From: Lunularia cruciata
Taxonomy: Eukaryota; Streptophyta; Marchantiopsida; Lunulariales; Lunulariaceae
DNA length: 64,000 nucleotides
Reading direction: 5' to 3'
NCBI GenBank assembly: GCA_948567375.1
Contig: OX419758.1
Coordinates: 40,553,001 to 40,617,000 of the forward strand
Positions 11,051 through 20,783 of the stretch are shown here, piece after piece. The number at the start of each line of letters is the position of its first letter. Within the stretch, counting starts at the first letter, position 1. A program made the position numbers and the translations under genes. The notes below the pieces were generated by a model that was given only the letters and a program-made list of their open reading frames with translations, ran no database searches and was not told where the DNA came from.

Positions 11051-12025
11051 TTAGATTAGGAGCCACTTGGGTTTCACTACCACCCTCTTTCTCTCTATTG
11101 GCTCCCTCATAACCCCTTCCTCCATGGTAAGTGGAATTTGGGCAATTCCTTTAGATATTGCCTCTTCCTCCACAACCAAAAAAATTTCTATCATTGAAAT
11201 TGTTGGCTGGTTGACCTCCTCTATATGGATAGTTTCCATAACTCCTAGGCCCTCTCCCTACATTTTGATCCACCTCTCTCTTCTCCCATAGTTGCACCAC
11301 ATTGATCTTGAGATCCGCAAGTTGTTTTGTGATGGTTTGAAGTGGATCCTTTGGTGGAGGTGCAAGAATTGGAGCAACTACTACTTGTGGTGCAACCCTT
11401 GTCACTAAATTATCAGAAGTTCCACCATAATTGTAGCCTTGAGGAGGATGCACAACCTCCTTCACCACCAAATCACTCTCATCCCTTTCCAAACTCTCCT
11501 CCATACAATTGCGATCTTGATAGCTTCAACCTTGGAAGAAGGTTTCTCATATCTCACCTTGCTTCTAATTTGTGGTCTCAAACCTCCCACAAAATTCTTG
11601 GTGAGCATGGCCTCTATGCAAATCATTGTAGTCTCCACATCATACCCACCTTTCCGCAACACTATGCAAAATCTCGACTCTAACTTTTCCACTCTTTGCA
11701 CATAGACTCTCACTTTCTCACCATCTCCTTGCTTGAGAAATGTAACCACATTTATCGATCTCTCATAACTCTCATCAGGAAGAAAGTTCTCAATGAGTAC
11801 TAAAGTCAAAGTCTTCCAAGACTCCTCTTCCCCATCTTTCCTCTCTCTCTTTTGGTATTCTGACTCATACCATGTAAGTGTTGCATCCTCAAAGAAATCT
11901 GGTAATAATGAGGCACACTCATTCTTCCTCCTCTCATTTTTTCCTAAGCAATCTCTCTTGAAGTCTCTCACAAAAGCCTCCACATCTTCTCCATCCTTGC
12001 CAAAGAAAACCGGAAGCATCCTCAT
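11051..12025 (-). pseudogene. Gag of the OTA-like element
   Basis: Frame 12025-11462 (187 codons) carries the retrotransposon gag domain: FFGKDGEDVEAFVRDFKRDC, ATLTWYESEY, then VLIENFLPDESYERSI and NFVGGLRPQIRSKV. Near 11505 the coding frame moves to 11504-11151, which continues with a proline-rich linker and ends at a decayed zinc knuckle (FFGCGGRGNI, stop, RNCP) near 11150. In that knuckle the first Cys and the His are replaced, and a stop falls inside. Gag forms the particle and binds the RNA. At least one frameshift and one stop make it non-functional. Confidence 0.85.
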
Positions 12026-12246
12026 CTTAACCCCTCACTATCTTTCTTTTCTCTCAAATTTTTTTTTCTCACTCTATTACTAATAGAGTATATACATGAC
12101 TAACACTATCTAAGAATAATCCACTCTAGGGAACACAAAAGGTTCAGGTTGCTCCAAGATTTTTATAGCAATATCAAATCCTAGAGTGCATATTAATCTA
12201 ACTCTCATGGATAGTTTTTCCATAAGTTGAAAGATTATCTCGATCA

Positions 12247-12696
12247 CTAATCTTGAGAACTAGCTGATGAAGGTGGTAGTATTTCTGTAGCTATACTAAG
12301 ACTCTCTCCAAGATCCTTCACCAAAGTCTCCAAAAGTGATTTTACTCCACTACACTCATGTCCTTTTGGAAGTCCTTCCACTCCACAAACCTCACACAAC
12401 TCCTTGGTCTTAGATCTCCTCCCTTCCAATCTTGGTGAAGAAGGTCCAACATGCAAATCCAAGTCAAGTAAGCCTCTTTTTTTCCTCAATCTTTTGCTCT
12501 CAAAAGTCAATGGACATGAATTTACCTTATGTCCCTTCTCTCCACATAAAAAGCACTTAGACTCACTCTTTCCTTCAAGTGGCGTAGGTTTTTGGATCCT
12601 CTCAACACTCTCTTCAAATTCTATTGTAAATTCTCTTTTCCTCAAATCCACCCCTACAATCACCTCAAACCCTTGGGGAACCTTACATAGTCTCAA
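12247..12696 (-). CDS. Extra ORF upstream of gag with a CCHC zinc knuckle and a second Cys-rich cluster
   Basis: This is an intact 149-codon minus-strand frame. It contains a canonical CCHC knuckle (CFLCGEKGHKVNSC, residues 48-61), a basic stretch (SKRLRKKRG), and a second potential metal site CEVCGVEGLPKGHEC (residues 100-114). The C-terminus is Ser/Glu-rich. It lies between the 5' LTR/leader and the gag domain, about 220 bp upstream of gag. In most Ty3/gypsy elements the knuckle follows the capsid domain, so an intact upstream knuckle ORF is unusual. I cannot tell whether it is a captured host fragment, the true nucleic-acid-binding part of gag, or a separate accessory protein. Confidence 0.6.
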   Translation of the reverse strand: MRLCKVPQGFEVIVGVDLRKREFTIEFEESVERIQKPTPLEGKSESKCFLCGEKGHKVNSCPLTFESKRLRKKRGLLDLDLHVGPSSPRLEGRRSKTKELCEVCGVEGLPKGHECSGVKSLLETLVKDLGESLSIATEILPPSSASSQD

Positions 12697-13549
12697 TTTC
12701 TACTCTTGATGACCCTCCATGTTCCAAAGATGAATCTAAACACTCAAACATGCTTTTTGTTGCGCTCAAACTCCTCATGCATGAGATCTCCACTCAGCAG
12801 AATTGACTCCTCCTCACAATGTCACTCTAATCTCCCAACCTGTAGGTGACAGTCCTCTTAAATTTATCAAACTTGATCACAACTCTAGGAGGTCCCTCCT
12901 TGCAAAATTGCATATCTTTTCATCGAGCCATTTGGCCTAGACACCTTTCTATTTAGCACACATATTTCAGATTTGGTCTAAAAACCACCGCCCTCACTTC
13001 AAAAACTCATAACTCCTTGTGCAAGAACAATCTCTCTAATTTTTTTGGCAATAGGTAGGATAAAATGCACTAAATTTTCTTTGAAATTTTCAGGACAATT
13101 CACTGAAAATTGAAGAAATGGAAAATTCTGTAGAAGTTTCCAGGGAGCATGCAATTGCGGGAGCACTTTACCTTATCAACTTTCAAAATTTCTAGCCCAA
13201 TGCACGTAGTAGCTCTCACAATAATTTCAAATGTGCTAACTGAAAGATAATCCAAGCTATCATGTGTAGAAATTTCAAGTCTAGATCTCAAACTTGAGAT
13301 TTTGCCCAAAATCACCTTAATCCCCAAAATCTGCAATCCACCTCAAACAATCTCTCCAATTCCTCTCATGTGTACAAGATGTACAAAATCACCTCAAAGA
13401 TATCATAATGAACTACAGGGTATACAAATAGATCTTGGTTCTCTAACATAAGTTCACCCCTCTCCTCTCCTAATGTTTTTGCCAAGTGAGCTCTCATAGC
13501 CTCGTTCTGCCTAATGTAGAATTGAACGTGGAACATTATCTTGCCTTCT
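12697..13549 (-). other. 5' leader of the OTA-like element
   Basis: This is the region between the primer-binding site and the first ORF. It has no sustained conserved frame; open stretches at 13100-13336 and 13366-13599 show no recognisable domain, and the latter runs into the LTR, so it is not a gene. Confidence 0.6.
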
Positions 13550-13552
13550 AGA

Positions 13553-13577
13553 GAGGTCCCGACAAAGGAACCAAAAT
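13553..13577 (-). promoter_or_regulatory. Putative primer-binding site of the OTA-like element
   Basis: Read on the minus strand, the bases immediately after the 5' LTR are ATTTTGGTTCCTTTGTCGGG. This resembles the TTTTGGCGCCGTTGCCGGGG-type site of Tat/Athila elements, with several substitutions. It is correctly located directly next to the LTR end. Confidence 0.6.
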
Positions 13578-14269
13578 TGTGAGCCGGCCTGTCTCTCACT
13601 CAGGATGAACCTCTGATGGCTATTATGGTAGCATACCATGGACTAAGAAGGCAAGGAACCCCAACTCCATCATACTCCTCCAAGGCTAACACTCCAAGAC
13701 TCAAGACATTGCTCACTAGAGAACTCAATGCGAAAGAGATAGTTGCAAATGAAATGATGATGAGTATCTCCTCATCCCTTGTTTATATACTTGTGAAATA
13801 ATTACATACCAAAGTTACTAATTACCGTAGTAACTCAAGTTACTAGACTAAAAGTCAAGTAAAGTCAAAAAGTAGAAAGGAATATCCATTCATATAGGCA
13901 TATTCCCCTAAGCATGTGGTCTTATCTTGACCCAACCACTAAGTCAAAGATTCCTTCACATGGGCTATCCTTGGACTAAAGAAGAATCCAAGACAAAAAG
14001 GCTTGCGGGCCCAAGAGTTCTCAACTCTTTCCTCAAAGCCAAACACCTAGGAATAATACCAAGTCAACACACTAAAATCCAAAATAGTGGTGCTCATCTT
14101 TTCTACTTCCTCTAAAGTAAGGTCTTCTCTATCTTAGCTATGACTAACTTTAGCTAACCATGACTAATATAGAACCATCCTTTATCTCTATATAAATAAT
14201 ATCTCTTAAGTACTTGTAATACCAAGCTAAATATCACAATACCACACACATACACAAATGGGTGTTATA
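13578..14269 (-). repeat. 5' LTR of the OTA-like element
   Basis: This 692-bp repeat pairs with 6444-7135, with about 24 differences counted by eye. The terminal TG of the minus-strand LTR start has become TA (plus strand ends GTTATA instead of GTTACA), a transition that breaks the canonical end. TGAC follows at 14270-14273, matching the bases before 6444. Confidence 0.92.
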
Positions 14270-15320
14270 TGACAGAGTCAATCCAGTGTTATTTATGAGA
14301 TGGAGTGTTTTTGTTTAGATTTTTTATGATTGGATCCCTTCCATTCTTTGTTTCCTATTTGTGAACCATGTTTGTGTATGGTGCCCTAACTTTAGAGCAT
14401 TGGTGCTCTAGTGTGCTCTTGGTTGTGAGGCTGGAGTGATGACTGGTCAAACTACCTATGTTTCTCTCTGGTGAAGCAAGAAGTGATGACTTGTAGACCG
14501 TGAGAGTGCATGTTGTGATGGTAGGTTACAAGTTGCCCTTTCTTCCAATGTAATTGTTGTAGTTAGAGCTACGTAGATAGAGCTACATTAGTGGATGACA
14601 TTTGGTTGGTATGTTGGCACTTGGTGGTAATTTTTGGTGGGGTACTTGCGGTAGTTCCAATTGCACATTGCAATTTTTGGTTACTTTGTCATGACGGAGT
14701 TCTTTGTAAATTCCAAAGGAGGTAGTGATGTAGTCTGTAGTGGGTTTACTTGGAGTGGTGCTTGATATCAGCTTGTATCTCAAGTCCCAACGAGGGAGGA
14801 GATTGACTCTAAGTTGGAGTTTGGTAGAGGAGTTGATTTAGTTGAGAGTGTACTTGGTGTGTCCGCATCATTTTTTTGGAACATCAACAAGATTTATGGG
14901 TCCTCCAAAGGCCCCATCAGTACTTTGGTATTGTGGGTACCATTGAGTTGGATAACTTCATCTAGAACTTTGATAGTTGTTGTGATTGGCAATAGATGCA
15001 AAACTTGACTTTGTGCACACCCTTCATGGTATGGAAGAGGTTTTTTTAGCATTTGGAAGGTCCATTAATGGAGAACTACCACAAGTTCAAGAGAGCTTAC
15101 TTGGAGGAGATTGAGCTATTGGGATAGTATTGGTCTCCAAACTATATCTCCATCACTTTAGGCTCAATTTCTAGAGGTAGATCAACAATACCTATGCGTT
15201 CTAGCTCTGGTAGCATTGGTGGATCTCTTGGAGATGGTGCTACTACAAGTGGAGGTACTACTGTAGGAGATGGTTTAGTATCGGGGTTTAACCCTATGGT
15301 AGAGTCCTTCCAATGTTTGA
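14270..15320 (+). other. Leader of the methyltransferase retroelement, second part
   Basis: This is the continuation of the leader after the nested insertion. No conserved domain is seen. The density of TAG/TGA in all plus frames is high. The stretch around 14770-15320 may include the start of gag, but I cannot anchor it. Confidence 0.5.
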
Positions 15321-16160
15321 GCTAGAACTACTAGGGAGTGTGGATTGACAAGCTTAGAAGCTTGTAGGAGTTCCAACGAAAGGCTGTAGAGAGCCTACAC
15401 GAGGCATACACTTGCATGAGATGGTTGATCTGTTTTACTCAAGGAGTTACTAAGGCCCAAGTAGTTCAATTTTGGTATGGGATATTGGACAAGGAGTTGT
15501 GATGTAGAGTCTGTGATGCAATGTTGTTATAGGCTACTTTGCTTAATTTGGAAGTGGTCTTTGGTTTGGTTGAGCATATTGATCTCAACATGGTGGAGGA
15601 GAGAGTGGTGACATCTAGATTTGATAGGGAGATCTCATCCACAACTGTTAATTCTTCCATAGTGCAGTAGAGTGCACCACACCATGTTGGTTTCCAAGGA
15701 CAAGGTAGACAACCTAGATCCTATGGAGTGATTGGAGGGCCCATTTAGACCTTACCTTCATTTTTGGGTCAACAATATCTAATGAGTGGTGGACCTCATC
15801 ATAGGAGAGTGTGCACTTAGGGCAGCGGACCTAATACCCTTGGTGCATCACATCCAACACGACAATAGTGTGAGCATTATCATAGATTTGGTCACATTAG
15901 TGACCAATGCTTTGATTTACACTTGGAGTTACGGAGTAGTAGGGCTACTATGGCAAGTGGTAGAGGAGCTTTAGGTCATGGAGGAAGAGGTGGTAGAGGA
16001 TCCACACCTGGTAGTGGTGCAGTACTTGTCCTTACTTCCGATATAGCCATAGCTACTCGGATCGAGCAATTGGAAGAGAGATTGGCTAGCATGGCCATAG
16101 CTCAAAGGAGATCAGATTCAAGCGTTGAGGCTTCTACCTCATATGCAGGTGATAGGGACA
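15321..16160 (+). pseudogene. Gag and zinc knuckle of the methyltransferase retroelement
   Basis: On the plus strand one frame reads FWYGILDKEL, a stop, CRVCDAMLL, a stop, and then ATLLNLEVVFGLVEHIDLN followed by a VEERVVTSRFD end. This is the C-terminal part of a retrotransposon gag domain. At 15869-15910 a zinc knuckle follows, CEHYHRFGHISDQC, with the C-x2-C-x4-H-x4-C spacing but the second Cys replaced by Tyr. A Gly/Arg-rich linker and a predicted helical tail (RIEQLEERLASMAIAQRRSD) run to about 16160. The stops within the gag frame fit CGA-to-TGA and CAG-to-TAG changes. Confidence 0.75.
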
Positions 16161-17495
16161 TCTGAAACTTCATATGTAGAGCAATACAAGTGGATACATC
16201 TGTCGTAGTGGTAGTACCTGTTCTAGAGCGTGGAGGAGCATCAATAGAGTTGGACCCATAGAGAGGAGAGGCTAGTAGAGAGATCAAACTTCCCCAATCT
16301 TTTACCCTCTCTGAGGCACTATAGACAACATCCATGGCTCCTAGACGTCTTAGTGCAAGTGTGGTAGGTGGTGATGGGATGCATGATGAACTTACTAGTT
16401 AACCACTTCCTACTACATAGATTGAGTCTAGTACAATGTTGGGAGTGGCTTAGTTGATTATGCATTTTCTATTATTCTCAGCCAATGATTTATTTATCTT
16501 GGGAGTTGATCCAACCCTAGTAATTTGGTTGGCTGCCATGGTTTGTGAGAGTAGGGATGATGTGGTTCCTACTACTAGATCAAAGGTAGTTGATAGTGGA
16601 GTTGACTTGGTTGAGGAGCATGGGATCTATTTAGTGACCAGTGGTTTATGGCAAGCAGTAGCGGTTAGATTGGAGAGTTACCAACTAGACCGGCCTTTGA
16701 GCAAGCACGGTTTACACTTGGAGTTGTCTTGTGGGATAACCAGAGGGGGAGCTTTTGGTTGGTGGGACCTTAAAAGAAGGTTTATATAACATGTATATCA
16801 TAAAGGGTCTTATAAGACTCTAGTGTGTAGCCCTTTATGTTGAGGAAGGCTACAATTGTTGGTCTAGAGTTACAAAAGACCAATGTGGAGAGGTGTCCAT
16901 TTCAAATCCAGACATCTTTAGGTGGTGGTTCTATATAGTTCATCACATGTGGAGAGCTTGTTGTTCAAATTAAGCTTGGTCATCTAATTGATAGCTCTAC
17001 AATGAGAGCTCAGGCTATTGCAACCATAGTTGAGTTGCATGATGTGTTAGTTGAGGGAGTAGTGTTGTATCTCATGGGTTTCAATATTGACTATGAGAGG
17101 AGACAACCTCCTATAGACCAGGTTGGTAGTCAGGTGAGGGATGGGTATGTCATCTACCATACACTTCAATAGTGGCTCACTACAATCCGAGACCATGGCA
17201 ACATCAGTTTTAGCTTTCAATGGTTCTATTACTTGGACTGGTGACTTATTGGAGAGGAGCGCCCATGTAAAGGATATTCTAATACCAAAGGAGATCACTT
17301 GGATTTGGAGTACAAGTAGGATTGTTCCATCCACCTTGGATGTTCCATTGTGGAGTTCAAAGGGACATTCTAACAGCATGCGGATCAGTTGGTGCAATAG
17401 GCTTGGAGTGGAGCTTTTGTACCACCAGGAGACCAATGTGAGGATGAGCCTCTAGAGTTGATTACCTGGATACCACACTCATTTCTTGGTAGTAT
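16161..17495 (+). pseudogene. Unassigned pol segment between gag and methyltransferase
   Basis: This 1.3-kb stretch lies in the position expected for the protease. A reading around 16980-17160 (LGHLIDSSTMRAQAIATIVE, then GFNIDYERRQPPIDQVG) might be a diverged protease, but I see no convincing Asp-Ser/Thr-Gly with its downstream ILG motif. No RT motif (catalytic xDD box, FGLxNAPxxF) was found here. It contains several stops in every frame. Confidence 0.4.
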
Positions 17496-18539
17496 CTAGT
17501 AGAGGAAGTATGTGTATTGGAGTTGTTAGATGAGATTAGCACTGGACTAGCTATGGTACTACAAATGGGTATACAAGTACAAATGTACTTATATATGGAG
17601 AGATATGAGATTGCTAGGTAAGTCTCTCTACATCTTGTGGCATACTTTACCTATCACTATCTTGAGTTATTACCAATGTCAACAGTCAAGGATTACCAAA
17701 AGACCCTTTGAACAAACATTTCCTTGATGGGGGCATAGGATTTGGAAAGACATGGTCCCATTCATCTGGTGATTTTTGGATGGCCATGTTAGGGACATAC
17801 ACATGCTGGTCAAGGTTTGGATCTTCAAGATCCCAATTCTGGTGTGTTTTGGGAGATGTTACATATATTACGACATCTCCAAGTTAAGCAATCCATTTCT
17901 CTAGGTTACATTTTGGAGAACATCCCTTTGATGAGTGATTCTCATATTCAGGTGGTGGTGAGTACACATCAGGTCTATTCTTGGATAGGACCTATTGTTT
18001 TGTTAGATGTAGCCAGAGTGGGATCACAAGCTCATTGTCTTTGTCTTTGGTGGATGAATCCCTTACATAGAGAGGTTCTACAATGAATTTATGATGGGAT
18101 TTAGCGATTAGACCACATCATTGTTGATAACATCTTGGATGCTGGGAGTTAGTCTCAAATGGTGATAGTGGTTGATAGGTCACTTGTGGCAATGGTGAAC
18201 CTAGATGGATAGCCCAAAGCCACTTTTCTTACACTTATGAGTTTCCTAAGCTCCCATGCTTTTCAAGAGGGAGGTCCTAGACTAGTTTGGGATTCATAGT
18301 TATAGTAGTTGGTGGAGCCCAACATCAATGAGAGAGAGTGGATGATAGGTTTTTGCACCAATATTACCGTTGTACCAGTAGTGTTTGAAGCATCCATGCA
18401 TCAGGTGTTAGGTCAGGCTATGGACCTGAACTATTTGACCTGGATTGTGAGCCTTGGCTTAGCAGAGCAACGTAGGATGCACTTGATAGGCATCACTACT
18501 CAAACACTTGTGATCTTTGGGCCTATCAAGACAATTTAG
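17496..18539 (+). pseudogene. C5 cytosine-DNA methyltransferase domain inside a Ty3/gypsy retroelement
   Basis: A single plus frame of 348 codons, interrupted only by in-frame stops, shows C5 methyltransferase motifs in order. Motif I (AdoMet site) is at 17514-17552, degraded to VLELLDEISTGLA. Motif IV carries the catalytic Pro-Cys in LVIFGWPC at about 17766-17789, followed by a TAG where Gln is expected and then GHTHAGQG. Motif VI is YILENIP with the Glu-Asn pair (17907-17927). A motif VIII-like LDVARVGSQAHCLCLWWMN is at 18003-18060, in which two Cys codons (TGT) probably replaced Arg codons (CGT). Motifs IX-X follow, with LVEPNINERE and VLGQAMDLNYLTWI at 18309-18445. The enzyme family transfers methyl groups from S-adenosylmethionine to cytosine in DNA. 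It sits upstream of RNase H on the same strand. About ten stops make this copy dead. Confidence 0.85.
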
Positions 18540-18725
18540 GCACACATTGGGGGTGATGGACCAAGTGGACAAGGTATTCTTGGGACATAACCAATGGCTA
18601 CTAGAGAGACTGGTCTACTTGGAGTCCATCCAGGTGAATGTGGTCTACTTGGAGTCCATCCAGGTGAATGTTGTCTACTTGGATTACAACCTTGGTCTAC
18701 TTGGGATGCAACTAGAGGACATTCA
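18540..18725 (+). repeat. 30-bp minisatellite at the presumed RT deletion point
   Basis: Two identical 30-bp units (18611-18640 and 18641-18670, each TGGTCTACTTGGAGTCCATC followed by CAGGTGAATG) precede two shortened variants up to about 18710. The segment joins the methyltransferase frame to the middle of RNase H. The RT domain and the RNase H start, which belong here in a Ty3/gypsy pol, are missing, so the repeat marks or overlaps a deletion. Confidence 0.75.
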
Positions 18726-19020
18726 GAAGTATGGTTCATATGAGGTAGAGTGCTTGGTAGCAATATGGGCAATAACACATTTTTGATATTACCTATTTGG
18801 TTACCCCTTTATTTTCATCACTGATCATCAACTACTAAAGTGCTTGATGGAGTCCGATAAGCTTTTAGGGAAGCTTGCATGAAGAGCCTTGATTTTACAC
18901 GAGTATGATTTCATGATTATTCATAAACCTAGAGTGGTGAATATTGATGCAAATGGGTTGAGTAGAAACCCATATCTCAACCAATAGGATCAGACTGGGA
19001 GGACATTGGCATAATGAGAT
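18715..19020 (+). pseudogene. RNase H of the methyltransferase retroelement (C-terminal part)
   Basis: The plus strand reads KYGSYEVECLVAIWAITHF, a stop, YYLFGYPFIFITDHQLLKCL, then MESDKLLGKLA and HEYDFMIIHKPRVVNIDANG followed by LSRNP. These are the Ty3/gypsy RNase H landmarks: the Glu in YE-x-E, TDH and the DALSR-type end. The N-terminal catalytic Asp (the TDAS segment) is absent, consistent with a deletion upstream. RNase H would remove the RNA template during cDNA synthesis. This copy is inactive. Confidence 0.85.
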
Positions 19021-19099
19021 AGATGAGGAGATGGTGTAAGGTTGGCACACATCTACCTTTCTTTATATATTTTTTGAGGCTTTGGTGGTATCTCTCTTA

Positions 19100-20400
19100 G
19101 CTCATACATGAGGAGTTATTGAGGTCACATATCCAAAGAGTGAAGATAATGGTATAGTTCAGCAAGACATTCATGATGATGTCTTAGCAATGGACTATCT
19201 TTGCACTGGTGTTGTTGGTGGCACAATTGGGGCCAAGGAGAAAGACTATGTCCTTTAGTGAGCCAAACGGTTCAGATTGGAAGGCAAACACCTTCTTCAT
19301 GTATGGGAGGATGGTAGAATGAGAGTAGTACCACTTCCATCTCAAAGACCATAGTGGGTCCATCATGCTCATGAGGAGCTAGGACATTTTGGAGTAAAGC
19401 ATATATATAGCTTACTTTAGAGTCATTATTAGTGGTGCGGTATGCAAACCAATGTACAATAGTTTGTTGCTAGATGTGTGATTTGTGACCAAGTTAGAGT
19501 ATCATTTAATGCTCCTACAACATAGCTACACCCATTACCTATCATGGGATTAGGTTACTATTGTCATTTGGACTTTGTTGGACTTTTACCATTGACTATG
19601 AGATATCATCAGTATGTTTTGGTGATGGTGGAGCACCTCTCCAAGTGGATTGAGCTGGTGGTACTTCCTGACAATTCTAGTGAAGGGACAACTTACTCAT
19701 TCTTGAATCAGATTCTTAATCATTTTGGTTGCACCAGTTGAGTTTTTGATTGATGAGGGTATAGAGTACTTGGGAGAATTTCAAGTCTTATGTGACAAGG
19801 CTTTGATTGATCATCGGACTACCTCCCAAGATCACCCTAAGGAAGATGGATTAGTAGAGAGAGGGGTTCAAACAATGAAGAGAGGATTGTGAAAGTATGG
19901 TTTGCAGAGAGACCACTTGGGAGATTAGGATCTCCAATTAAACTTGGTTGGCCTTGGGTTATTGGTTAAGTTGATAAGCCTCCTTAGCATCCTTTTCTCC
20001 TTACTTTCTACTCTATGGACAAGATCTAGATTTACTTGTAGCCATTCATCAATATGTTACTATAATGTTGGAATCACATGATCTAAATGTATGGATGAGT
20101 GCATATATTCTCAACAAGCAAAGATCTTTTGAAGAGTGATGTTGATGGCCTTTTGAGAACTTGGCGATTGCTCAACATAGAGATACTGTATGCTATGCTA
20201 CCATTTGAATAGGAGGTTTATAGATCCTTGATTTGTTAATTTCATTTAGATGATTATGTATATCTATAATAGACAACATCAACAACACTTGATGTTTCTA
20301 CAGGCCACACTACCTTGAGAGTGCGTGAGGTTTTGCCATCTAGAATCCTTGTGTTAGAAGGATGTGATGGTGTTTTTTGGAAGGTTCATGTACGCAATTA
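19100..20400 (+). pseudogene. Integrase of the methyltransferase retroelement
   Basis: The order is complete on the plus strand. The HHCC zinc domain reads HEELGHFGVKHIYSLL, then CVICDQ (about 19370-19490). The first catalytic Asp is in CHLDFVGLLP (about 19571) and the second in FLIDEGIEYLGEF (about 19752, after a frameshift). The catalytic Glu is in DGLVERGVQTMKRG (about 19856). A C-terminal segment follows, with LRVREVLPSRILVLEGCDG and WKVHVRNYAPYHL (20315-20430). The open stretch 19544-19741 is the best preserved part. Several stops are present. It would insert the cDNA of the element into chromosomal DNA. Confidence 0.88.
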
Positions 20401-20429
20401 TGCACCATACCACCTCCTAAACATTGATG

Positions 20430-20615
20430 GTACTATAGACCCAAGCTTGGCACTTGTACATGTAGGCTTACGGTGTATGTTATGCGGCTCTTCTGGTGGA
20501 ATTGCTATTATGTTAGTGTGTGAAAGCTGTTTGAGAGGATGGAATATGGCATGTATGACTCCTCTCCTCATGGTGGTTCCTTAGGGACAGTGGTTATGTC
20601 CTAGATGTACTTAAC
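20430..20615 (+). pseudogene. PHD finger at the C-terminus of the retroelement integrase
   Basis: Directly after the integrase C-terminus and in the same frame lies a Cys-rich module: CMLCGSSGGIAIMLVCESC, then LRGWNMAC, then (after one TAG) GQWLCPRC at 20474-20608. The spacing C-x2-C, C-x2-C, x4-(H/N)-x2-C, and W-x-C-x2-C is that of a PHD finger. The RGW-x-MAC and W-x-CPRC context is typical of that family. The zinc-binding His is replaced by Asn (AAT, one base from CAT). PHD fingers read histone H3 tails, so a role in target-site choice is a reasonable inference. The module occupies the place that a chromodomain has in chromoviruses. Confidence 0.82.
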
Positions 20616-20771
20616 CTATAGCTTATTTATTCTTTATATGGTATATATGCAAACATGCAACTAACAATGGGGCTCAATTGCACCCGACCTCTTGATTGTT
20701 TGCTAACCATAGGGTATACCATATACTTGGAAGAGATGGTTGTCTAGAGTTTGAGAGACCTAACTGCCAGC

Positions 20772-20783
20772 TAGGGAGGAGAT
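20772..20783 (+). promoter_or_regulatory. Polypurine tract of the methyltransferase retroelement
   Basis: AGGGAGGAGAT lies immediately before the TG that starts the right LTR at 20784. This is the expected plus-strand primer site and it confirms the plus orientation and the LTR boundary. Confidence 0.8.

Larger units (their letters stand above)
6444..14269 (-). mobile_element. Young Ty3/gypsy retrotransposon, OTA (Tat/Athila-like), nested in the leader
   Basis: This is a 7,826-bp element with two 692-bp LTRs and a minus-strand gag-protease-RT-RNase H-integrase order. It is flanked on both sides by TGAC. The LTRs differ at roughly 24 positions by eye (about 96-97% identity), so it is the youngest layer of the nest. 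Assignment to the OTA branch rests on the Asp-Gly-Gly protease site (DGGSA), the long acidic spacer between protease and RT, the RT sequence (FIDEIL, DGYSEYNQI, GLCNAPATF) and a primer site of the TGGxxCC(G/T)TTGxCGGG type rather than the tRNA-Met type. Each ORF is broken at one or a few points, so the copy is not autonomous. Confidence 0.9.

Noticed and set aside
18611-18710. Regular ~30-bp repeats resembling a CRISPR array
   Set aside because: The units are adjacent with no spacers and lie in a retrotransposon of a eukaryotic genome; this is a minisatellite.
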